Shown piece after piece: positions 25,570-31,850 of a stretch of DNA of 59,506 nt (its first letter is position 1; each line of letters opens with the position of its first letter). This DNA comes from Pseudomonadota bacterium. Its GTDB lineage: Bacteria > Pseudomonadota > Gammaproteobacteria > Steroidobacterales > Steroidobacteraceae. The stretch covers positions 1-59,506 of the forward strand of contig JAEZCN010000138.1 of NCBI GenBank assembly GCA_023433515.1. The letters are read 5' to 3'. The notes beneath the pieces were generated by a model. That model was not told where the DNA came from and ran no database searches. It was given only the letters and a program-made list of their open reading frames with translations. Both the position numbers and the translations under genes were made by a program.

Positions 25570-26328
25570 TCAGCGCGCCAGCCAGCCCCCGTCGACCGGC
25601 AGGGTGATGCCGTGCACGTAGCTCGCGGCGCTCGATGCGAGGAATACCGCGGCGCCTCCGAGATCCTCGGGCTTTCCCCAGCGTCCGGCCGGAATGCGCG
25701 CAAGGATTTCGGCGTTGCGCTTCACGTCGGCCTGCAACGCGGCGGTGTTGTTCGTCGCGAAATAACCCGGCGCGATCGCGTTCACGTTGATGCCGCTCGC
25801 GGCCCACTCGTTGGCGAGCAGCTTGGTGAGACCGGCGACGCCGCTCTTGCTCGCGGTGTAGGAGGGCACTCGGATGCCGCCCTGGAAAGAAAGCATCGAC
25901 GCGATGTTGATGATCTTGCCGCCGCCACTCGGGATCATGTGGCGCGCGGCCGCCTGGGAAAGAAAGAACACCGCCTTGAGATTCACGTCGAGCACGGCGT
26001 CCCAGTCGGCCTCGCTGAAGTCGATGGCATTGTTGCGGCGGATGATGCCGGCGTTGTTCACGAGGATGTCGAGCCCGCCGAGCTTGGCGACGATCTCGCC
26101 GACGATCGCGCCGTAGTCGGGTTTCGCGCCCAGGTCCGCGTTCACCCAGTTCCCGCGGCGGCCCAGTGCCTTGACCGCCTCGAGCGTCTCCCTGGGATCG
26201 CTGCGGCCGATCGCGGCGATGTCCGCGCCGGCGCGCGCGAGCGCCTCCGCGATGCCGCGGCCGATGCCCGTGTTGGCGCCCGTGACGGCCGCGACGCGGC
26301 CCGAGAGATCGAACGCGCTGGGGGCCAT
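25570..26328 (-). CDS. kduD: 2-dehydro-3-deoxy-D-gluconate 5-dehydrogenase
   Basis: The 252-residue short-chain dehydrogenase has TGANTGIG at 16-23, NNAG at 91-94, catalytic S144, Y157 and K161 (SYTASKSG), and a C-terminal LPVDGGWLAR typical of KduD. It interconverts 2,5-diketo-3-deoxygluconate and 2-keto-3-deoxygluconate with NAD. It directly follows kduI with a 1-bp overlap, matching the order of consecutive steps in the breakdown of unsaturated uronates released by pectate lyases. Confidence 0.9.
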   Translation of the reverse strand: MAPSAFDLSGRVAAVTGANTGIGRGIAEALARAGADIAAIGRSDPRETLEAVKALGRRGNWVNADLGAKPDYGAIVGEIVAKLGGLDILVNNAGIIRRNNAIDFSEADWDAVLDVNLKAVFFLSQAAARHMIPSGGGKIINIASMLSFQGGIRVPSYTASKSGVAGLTKLLANEWAASGINVNAIAPGYFATNNTAALQADVKRNAEILARIPAGRWGKPEDLGGAAVFLASSAASYVHGITLPVDGGWLAR

Positions 26329-27164
26329 CAGCGCAGGTTGTCCATCGGGACCCAGGCGACGTCCTTGTATTCCTGATTCTCGCCGCCCATCGCCCAGATG
26401 AAGCTGTAGTTAGACGTGCCGCAACCCGTGTGGATGGACCACGGCGGGGCGATGACCGCTTCCTCGTTCGCCACGAAGATGTGGCGGGTCTCGCTCGGCT
26501 CGCCCATGATGTGCACCACGCGCGCATCGGGCTTGAGGTCGAAGTAGAAGTAGGTTTCCGACCGGCGCTCGTGCAGGTGGCTCGGCATGGTGTTCCACAC
26601 GCTGCCTTCCTTCAGCGAGGTGAGTCCCATGAGAAGCTGGGCGGACTTGCAGATGTCGGGGTTGATGTACTGGTAGATGGTCCGCGCGTTGGCGGTGGCC
26701 GGCGCGCCCACGGGCATCGGGTTGGCCTTCGCCACGTCGATCTTCACGGTCTCGTAACGCGTGTGCGCCGGCGTGCTCGCGAGATAGAACTTGGCGGGCG
26801 CGTCCTTCGATTCCGAAGAGAACACGATCGCATTCGTGCCCATCGGGATGTACAGGCCTTCGCGCGCGGCGAGTGACCATTCCTTCCCGTCCACCGTGAC
26901 CTTGCCATTGCCCCCGACGTTGATGACGCCGAGCTCGCGACGCGCGAGGAACGGGCCCTTGTTGAGATCCGGCACTTCGCTGAGCTCCACGGCCTTCGAC
27001 ACCGGCATGACACCGCCGACGATCATGCGCTCCACGTGGCTGAACGTGAGGCTCACGTCGTCGGGCACGAAAATCGACGATACGTGGAACAACTCGCGCA
27101 GCTTCGCCGAGTCTGCCGATTGGATGATGGACGGGTGGGTCGCGTGTCGGGTCTCGAACTTCAT
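26328..27164 (-). CDS. kduI: 5-keto-4-deoxyuronate isomerase
   Basis: The 278-residue cupin isomerises 5-keto-4-deoxyuronate (DKI) to 2,5-diketo-3-deoxygluconate. The zinc ligands are H196 and H198 (SHLHERRSE), E203 and H245 (SIHTGCG), the same numbering as in E. coli KduI, and the length is also identical. It is first in a minus-strand operon with kduD and a dehydrogenase. A promoter-like TAGAAT lies about 35-40 bp upstream, and a copy of the shared operator ATGACACCGGT lies further upstream near the -35 region, so repression by the neighbouring LacI protein is likely. Confidence 0.95.
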   Translation of the reverse strand: MKFETRHATHPSIIQSADSAKLRELFHVSSIFVPDDVSLTFSHVERMIVGGVMPVSKAVELSEVPDLNKGPFLARRELGVINVGGNGKVTVDGKEWSLAAREGLYIPMGTNAIVFSSESKDAPAKFYLASTPAHTRYETVKIDVAKANPMPVGAPATANARTIYQYINPDICKSAQLLMGLTSLKEGSVWNTMPSHLHERRSETYFYFDLKPDARVVHIMGEPSETRHIFVANEEAVIAPPWSIHTGCGTSNYSFIWAMGGENQEYKDVAWVPMDNLR

Positions 27165-27199
27165 GATCGTTCAGGTCCGGAGGAGTCTCTGGGGTCGCG

Positions 27200-27205
27200 A
27201 TTCTA
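27200..27205 (-). promoter_or_regulatory. Candidate -10 element of the kduI promoter
   Basis: On the minus strand this reads TAGAAT, one change from the sigma-70 consensus, about 36-41 bp before the kduI ATG. The -35 region expected 17 bp upstream (TTTCCG) is a poor match and overlaps the operator copy at 27228-27238, a position that would suit a repressor. Confidence 0.45.
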
Positions 27206-27227
27206 CCCCGTTATGGCCCGCGCGGAA

Positions 27228-27238
27228 ACCGGTGTCAT
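27228..27238 (-). promoter_or_regulatory. Operator copy 1 (ATGACACCGGT), kduI promoter
   Basis: On the minus strand the site reads ATGACACCGGTTTCCG and matches 13 of 16 positions of the palindrome ATGACACCGGTGTCAT. The same 11-bp core appears at three other uronate-gene promoters in this window. Binding by the LacI-family protein encoded next door is inferred. Confidence 0.75.
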
Positions 27239-27315
27239 CGATCGGAGAGACTCTTAACAAATTCACGGACGTGGTCGCTTCGGCCGCGTTGGAAGTGGCG
27301 CTTGCGCCTGGAAAT

Positions 27316-28419
27316 TCAGGCCCTGGACGGTGGCTGACAGGAGTCGCGGATGACCAGGTGGGGCTCGAGCGGCGTCACCATCGCGTGCGTCCCGCCCGCG
27401 GCCTCCGGGTGCAGGATCTTGTTCGCCGCGAGGCGGCCGAGTTCGCGGATCGGCAGCCGGATCGTCGTGAGCGACGGCAGCAGGCGCGCGGCCAGCGGGC
27501 CGTCGTCGAATCCCACGATCGACAGGTCGCCTGGAATGGAGAGGCCGAGCTTGTTCGCCACCCGGTAGACGCCCGCCGCCATCTCGTCGTTGCTGGCGAA
27601 GATGGCCGTGGGACGCGGATTCATCGCGAGGAGTTTTTCGGCGCCGGCGACGCCGGACTCGTAGGTGTAACCGCCATCCACGATCAGCTCGCTGGCGATC
27701 GGCGCTCCGCGCGCCTCCAGCGCTTCGCGGAATCCGTCCAGGCGTTCGATCGCGGAGCGGAAACCCGTCGGGCCGGCGATGTAACCGATACGACGGTGGC
27801 CCAGCGAAACGAGGTAGTTAGCCACCTCGGCGACCGCAAGACGGTCGTTGGAGATCACGATGCGCGCCGGGTCGTCGAGCGGCGTGTAGGTGATGCGCAC
27901 GTAGGCGCAATCGGCGGCGGTGAGCGCGCGCGTGAGTTCGTCGTTCTCCGAGACCGGGGGCAACAGGATCACGCCGCGCAGCTTCTGGCGTTCGACGAAG
28001 CGCCGCACGCCCGTGATGAAGTCGGGATTCTTGCGGTCGCAGGGATGTACGACCACCTCGTATTCGGAATTGCGGACGGCGTCGAGCGCGCCTTCCATGC
28101 AGTTGACGATGTACTGCGCGTTCGGATTGTCGTAGACGAGTCCGATCAGGAACGACTTGCGGAACGCGAGGCCGCGGGCCTGCGGATCGGGCACGTAGCC
28201 GAATTTGTCGATGACCGCCTGGATGCGCGCGCGCGTGGCTTCCTGCACGAGCGGCGACTGATTGATGACGCGCGACACGGTCTTCTTGGAGACGCTGGCG
28301 AGTCGCGCGATGTCGTTGATCGTGGCATTGCGCCCCGCTTTGATGCCGCTCGCCTTGACGGGCGCCGGCGGTTTGGGCGCTGCGCGATTACCGCCGACTT
28401 TCTTCCGGTTCCGTGTCAT
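27316..28419 (-). CDS. LacI-family transcriptional regulator of uronate genes (KdgR-like)
   Basis: The 367-residue protein has a basic N-terminal tail of about 30 residues. A LacI helix-turn-helix follows at residues 32-85 (INDIARLASVSKKTVSRVIN, then the hinge region PDPQARGLA), and then a periplasmic-binding-protein-like effector domain ending near residue 360. It lies between kduI and the hydratase gene. The operator family ATGACACCGGT (TGACACC and GGTGTCA half-sites around a central CG) is the kind of even palindrome LacI proteins bind. The effector is likely 2-keto-3-deoxygluconate or a related uronate intermediate, by analogy with LacI-type KdgR proteins. One operator copy lies 63-73 bp upstream of its own start, so autoregulation is possible. 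Confidence 0.88.
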   Translation of the reverse strand: MTRNRKKVGGNRAAPKPPAPVKASGIKAGRNATINDIARLASVSKKTVSRVINQSPLVQEATRARIQAVIDKFGYVPDPQARGLAFRKSFLIGLVYDNPNAQYIVNCMEGALDAVRNSEYEVVVHPCDRKNPDFITGVRRFVERQKLRGVILLPPVSENDELTRALTAADCAYVRITYTPLDDPARIVISNDRLAVAEVANYLVSLGHRRIGYIAGPTGFRSAIERLDGFREALEARGAPIASELIVDGGYTYESGVAGAEKLLAMNPRPTAIFASNDEMAAGVYRVANKLGLSIPGDLSIVGFDDGPLAARLLPSLTTIRLPIRELGRLAANKILHPEAAGGTHAMVTPLEPHLVIRDSCQPPSRA

Positions 28420-28468
28420 GCCCCGATTGTACGGAAGCGCCGATGTCCCGGGCAGATGTCCCTAACAA

Positions 28469-29302
28469 TCAGGATCGGGCAACCGGTGTCATCGGTACGG
28501 TAAGGCAGCGCAGGATGCCGAGGCCCGTGAAGACGGCCTCCGCCGACTGCCCCGCCGAGATCGAATGGACGCCCGTGACGGCACCCGTGGAGATGAAATC
28601 ACCCGCCCGCAGCGGTCGCCCACGCTGGGCGTTGCACTGGAGGGCGAATGCCAGCGACGCGAGCGGCCCACCGCTCACGGCGGAGGCATTTCCGCGCCCG
28701 ACGATCGCGCCGTCGATGCGCGTCTCGCAATTCATGGTTTCCGGATCGCGCAACTGCCAGTCCGGCACCTCCGCGCCCAGCACCAGGCCCGCGTTGTTGC
28801 CGAAGTCGCTCGCGACGACGGCGGGGCCGTAGTCGTTGATGTTGACCAGCGGGCTGCTCGCGATCTCGATGCCGACGAACATGGTCCTGACGAAGCGTCG
28901 CGCCGTTTCCGCCGTCCAGTCGATCACGTTGGCGGGAGCATCCTTCGCGAGCTGAAAGACGAATTCGGCCTCCACGGCCGCAAATCCGTTTTCGAATACC
29001 GGCATGGACAACGCGTTGCCGCCGCCATTGGCGCGCACGACGGAGTCGGCGAATATCGGACCGACGAGGCGCTGGGCGCCGAATTTCTGACTGAACTGCG
29101 GAGGAATCCAGCCGACCTTCCAGCCGGCGATCGAACCGCCCCACAGGGCAATGGCCTCATCCTGGCAGCGATACGCGGCGTCGAGATCCTGCGGAAGAGG
29201 GCCCGGGTAGTTCGCGAGCGACCCCGCGGAACGGCGGGCCTGGACGAATTCGGCGGCCACCCTCTTGGCGTCGAACGCAGGGTCGGAGACAACGGAAACC
29301 AA
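28469..29302 (-). CDS. 2-keto-4-pentenoate hydratase / fumarylacetoacetate hydrolase family protein
   Basis: The 277-residue protein resembles MhpD/XylJ-type hydratases. It has GWKVGWIPPQFSQKFGAQRLVGPIF near residues 59-83, an acidic metal-binding segment AVEAEFVFQL near 109-118, and GIEIASSPL near 144-152. Such enzymes act on 2-keto-4-enoic acids with a divalent metal. In a uronate locus it may act on a keto-deoxy sugar acid, but the reaction is not established. It starts at TTG 29302 with AGAAGG 8 bp upstream and has a strong promoter containing an operator copy. Its last codons contain another operator copy. Confidence 0.75.
   Translation of the reverse strand: MVSVVSDPAFDAKRVAAEFVQARRSAGSLANYPGPLPQDLDAAYRCQDEAIALWGGSIAGWKVGWIPPQFSQKFGAQRLVGPIFADSVVRANGGGNALSMPVFENGFAAVEAEFVFQLAKDAPANVIDWTAETARRFVRTMFVGIEIASSPLVNINDYGPAVVASDFGNNAGLVLGAEVPDWQLRDPETMNCETRIDGAIVGRGNASAVSGGPLASLAFALQCNAQRGRPLRAGDFISTGAVTGVHSISAGQSAEAVFTGLGILRCLTVPMTPVARS
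28482..28492 (-). promoter_or_regulatory. Operator copy 2 (ATGACACCGGT), inside the hydratase 3' end, upstream of lacI
   Basis: The minus strand reads ATGACACCGGTTGCCC, which matches 12 of 16 palindrome positions. It encodes part of the hydratase C-terminus (MTPVA) and lies 63-73 bp upstream of the lacI start. It could serve autoregulation or act as a roadblock. Confidence 0.6.
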
Positions 29303-29344
29303 TATCTGGGCCTTCTTTTCTTGAGCGCGTCGCTGCAGGCGATG

Positions 29345-29375
29345 TTATATAGGGAAACCGGTGTCATTGACAATG
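29345..29375 (-). promoter_or_regulatory. Sigma-70-like promoter of the hydratase gene
   Basis: On the minus strand TTGTCA (one change from TTGACA) is followed after 16 bp by TATATA. The whole spacer is occupied by operator copy 3, so a bound repressor would block RNA polymerase directly. Confidence 0.65.
29357..29367 (-). promoter_or_regulatory. Operator copy 3 (ATGACACCGGT), between hydratase and pectate lyase
   Basis: The minus strand reads ATGACACCGGTTTCCC, 13 of 16 palindrome positions. It lies between the divergent hydratase (start 29302) and pectate lyase (start 29394) genes and could control both. It sits within the spacer of the hydratase promoter. Confidence 0.75.
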
Positions 29376-29393
29376 CTTTCGGGGGGACATCGC

Positions 29394-30668
29394 ATGTCGA
29401 CTCGCTGTTTCGGGGCCATGATCCTGTTGTGCGCGCATTTCGGAGCCGCGGCCGCCCAAGCGCCGCTGGCGTTTCCGGGCGCAATGGGCGCGGCGGCAAC
29501 CACTCCGGGCGGGCGCGGCGGGGAAATCCTGCGCGTCACGACGCTCGCGCCGACGGGGCCTGGCTCGTTCACCGAGGCGGTCAACAGGAAAGGGCCGCGC
29601 ATCGTCGTCTTCGAGGTCGCCGGCGTGATCGACCTGGCCGAGAGCACGGTGCGCATCACGGAGCCCTATCTAACTATCGCGGGGCAGACCGCGCCCGCGC
29701 CCGGCATCACGTTCATCCGCGGCGGCATCGACATCACGACGCACGACGTCGTGGTGCGGCACATCCGCGTGCGGCCCGGCGATGGCGGCCGGCCGAAGCT
29801 TTCGGGCGGCGACTACGACGCCATCTCGACCATCGGCGCCCATGACGTGATCGTGGACCACTGCACGCTGACCTGGGCGACCGACGAGAACCTGTCGGCG
29901 TCGGGACCGAGATTCACCGGTCACACGCCCGAGGAATGGCGCAAGGGCACGTCGCACCGGATCACCTTCAGCAACAACATCATCGCCGAAGGACTCGCGG
30001 ACTCCGTTCACGTGAAGGGCGAGCATTCGAAGGGCTCGCTGATCCATGACAACACGTCCGACATCCTGATCGTCGGCAACCTGTACGCGCACAACAAGGA
30101 GCGTTCGCCGTTGTTCAAGGGCGGCGCGCACGGAGCGGTCATCAACAACCTGATCTACGACCCGGGTGCGCGCGCGATCCACTACAACCTGATCGCGGAG
30201 GAGTGGGGTGATCAGCCCTACCAGACCGGTGAAATCGCGATCATCGGCAATGTATTGCGCGCGGGGCCGTCGACACCTGCGCGCGTGGCGCTGGTGATGG
30301 CGGGCGGCTCGGGCGACCTCGCGCTCTACGAACGCGACAACATCGCGGTCGACGCGCTCGGAGACCCGCTGCCGATGCGCGGCTCCTATACGACCGCGCC
30401 GATCAAGATCCTGAAGCTGCCGGCGCCGACCATCTTCGGCGTGAATCCCATGCCGGCCCGAGACGTGCAGGACTGGGTGATCAAGAACGCCGGCGCGTTC
30501 AATACGCAGCGCGACGCCGAGGACGCACGTATCGTCGCGAACGTCATCGAAGGCCGCGGCGCCATCCTCGATTCTCAGTCGGTGATCGGCGGCTATCCCA
30601 AGGTGGTTCCCACCTTCCGGAAGTTCGATCCAAATACCTGGAACCTCCACGACATGAGCCCGAAGTAG
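29394..30668 (+). CDS. Secreted pectate lyase-like right-handed beta-helix protein
   Basis: The 424-residue protein has a Sec signal peptide (about residues 1-21, ending in AAAAQA). It then shows the parallel beta-helix pattern of polysaccharide lyase family 1 pectate lyases: PGAMGAAATTPGGRGG, IDITTHDVVVRHIRVRPGD, HDVIVDHCTLTWATDENLS and RITFSNNIIAEGL. It should cleave polygalacturonate by beta-elimination outside the cytoplasm and so supply the unsaturated uronides used by KduI and KduD. I chose the ATG at 29394 with GGGGGGAC upstream. An earlier GTG at 29361 would place coding inside the operator. Confidence 0.85.
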   Translation: MSTRCFGAMILLCAHFGAAAAQAPLAFPGAMGAAATTPGGRGGEILRVTTLAPTGPGSFTEAVNRKGPRIVVFEVAGVIDLAESTVRITEPYLTIAGQTAPAPGITFIRGGIDITTHDVVVRHIRVRPGDGGRPKLSGGDYDAISTIGAHDVIVDHCTLTWATDENLSASGPRFTGHTPEEWRKGTSHRITFSNNIIAEGLADSVHVKGEHSKGSLIHDNTSDILIVGNLYAHNKERSPLFKGGAHGAVINNLIYDPGARAIHYNLIAEEWGDQPYQTGEIAIIGNVLRAGPSTPARVALVMAGGSGDLALYERDNIAVDALGDPLPMRGSYTTAPIKILKLPAPTIFGVNPMPARDVQDWVIKNAGAFNTQRDAEDARIVANVIEGRGAILDSQSVIGGYPKVVPTFRKFDPNTWNLHDMSPK

Positions 30669-30702
30669 TTCGGGGTCGGTGCCGCGGAGTCGGTGCCGGC
30701 AC

Positions 30703-31662
30703 CTATCGGCCGCTGAGGGCCCAGGCACGTACCAGTTCGGGCCACGCAGCCGAGTCGAGTCCCGCCACGCCGCGCATCCCGAAACCGTGGCCGCCGCGGT
30801 CGAACACGTGCAGCGCGCTCGGAACTCCGGCCTTGCGCAACGCCGAGTACATCGCGAGAGAGTTCCCGGAATCGACCGCGGTGTCGTCCGCGGCGTGTAT
30901 CAGCATCGTGCGAGGATTGGTCGGCGAGACATTGAGGTCCGGTGAATACCTCGCGAGATCCGGCACGCGGACGCCCGCCTTCACCAGTTGTTCCGCCGAG
31001 CCCTTGTGCGCATGTGCGCCCGTCGTCGCGATCACGGGGTACATCAACACGGCGAAATCGGGACGTGCCGGCACATCGTCGGTGGCATCGCGCCGCGCAT
31101 ATGAAAGCCGCGGCTCCGTGATCAGGCGCGCCGTGAGATGGCCGCCCGCGGAGAAGCCGATGATGCCCACGCCCGTCGGGCGTACACCCTTGATCGGACG
31201 TTCGCGCAGCAGGCGCAGTGCGCGCATCGCATCGTGTACGGGCGCATCGGCCCCCGCGGCCCAGCCGTCCGCGGGCATCCGGTATCGCAACACGGCCGCT
31301 GCGAAGCCGCGCTCGGCGAACCATTCCGCGGACTCGAACCCTTCCTTGTCGATGACCACGCGCGTGTACGCGCCACCCGGGACGATCAACAGGGTCATGC
31401 CGTTGTAGTCGCCCTCGGGCTCGAACAGGGTCATCACCGGACGCGTGACGTGTTGCGCGATCCGGTCGCGCAGCGGTCCGGTCTGCGACCGCTCCAGCAA
31501 TTCCTCGCGGACCGTCACGCGTTCGCCACCGGGCGCGCCGCCCGGCCATAGTTCTACGACGTTGCCGCCCGGTTCGGGCGTCGGGACGGGTGCGGCGTGA
31601 AGCGCGGCTGCGAAGGGCATGGCCGCGAGAATGAGCGCGTGTACTCGGATGGGCAACTTCAT
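30703..31662 (-). CDS. Exported alpha/beta-hydrolase (esterase), possible pectin/rhamnogalacturonan deacetylase
   Basis: The 319-residue protein has a signal peptide of about 23 residues and an alpha/beta-hydrolase fold with the oxyanion segment VPGGAY near residues 94-99, the nucleophile elbow GFSAGGHL near 169-176, a late Asp in HAADDTAV near 257-264 and a late His in DRGGHGFG near 288-295. This resembles BD-FAE/axe-like exported carbohydrate esterases. The position between a pectate lyase and a TonB receptor suggests removal of acetyl or methyl groups from pectin; that substrate is inference. Confidence 0.8.
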   Translation of the reverse strand: MKLPIRVHALILAAMPFAAALHAAPVPTPEPGGNVVELWPGGAPGGERVTVREELLERSQTGPLRDRIAQHVTRPVMTLFEPEGDYNGMTLLIVPGGAYTRVVIDKEGFESAEWFAERGFAAAVLRYRMPADGWAAGADAPVHDAMRALRLLRERPIKGVRPTGVGIIGFSAGGHLTARLITEPRLSYARRDATDDVPARPDFAVLMYPVIATTGAHAHKGSAEQLVKAGVRVPDLARYSPDLNVSPTNPRTMLIHAADDTAVDSGNSLAMYSALRKAGVPSALHVFDRGGHGFGMRGVAGLDSAAWPELVRAWALSGR

Positions 31663-31706
31663 GCGCCAAGTATGCCGCGCTTCTTCAATGCCTGACCAAA
31701 CGAAAA

Positions 31707-31736
31707 CGGGGACTGAACCCCATGATTCCGTCCCCG
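31707..31736. repeat. Small GC hairpin (CGGGGAC...GTCCCCG)
   Basis: Seven-bp arms at 31707-31713 and 31730-31736 enclose a 16-bp loop in the gap between the TonB receptor and the esterase gene. No T-run follows on either strand, so it is more likely a REP-like palindrome than a terminator. It adjoins a tandem repeat. Confidence 0.5.
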
Positions 31737-31744
31737 CCCATCAT

Positions 31745-31791
31745 CGTCCGGTCGTCCGGTCGTCCGGTCGTCCGGTCGTCCGGTCGTCCGG
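31745..31791. repeat. 8-bp tandem repeat (CGTCCGGT) x 5.9
   Basis: Five perfect copies of CGTCCGGT plus seven bases of a sixth copy lie just downstream of the TonB receptor stop. The unit count is likely to vary between strains by slippage. It lies in non-coding DNA between two minus-strand genes. Confidence 0.95.
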
Positions 31792-31850
31792 CCACGCCAC
31801 GGTCCGTTGCGGAGGAGCCGTGGCGTGGGGACTTCCCGGTCTAACTAGTC

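Noticed and set aside
31707..31736. Hairpin as an intrinsic terminator
   Set aside because: There is no T-run on either strand after the stem.
31745..31791. Tandem repeat as a CRISPR array
   Set aside because: The unit is 8 bp with no spacers and no cas genes nearby.
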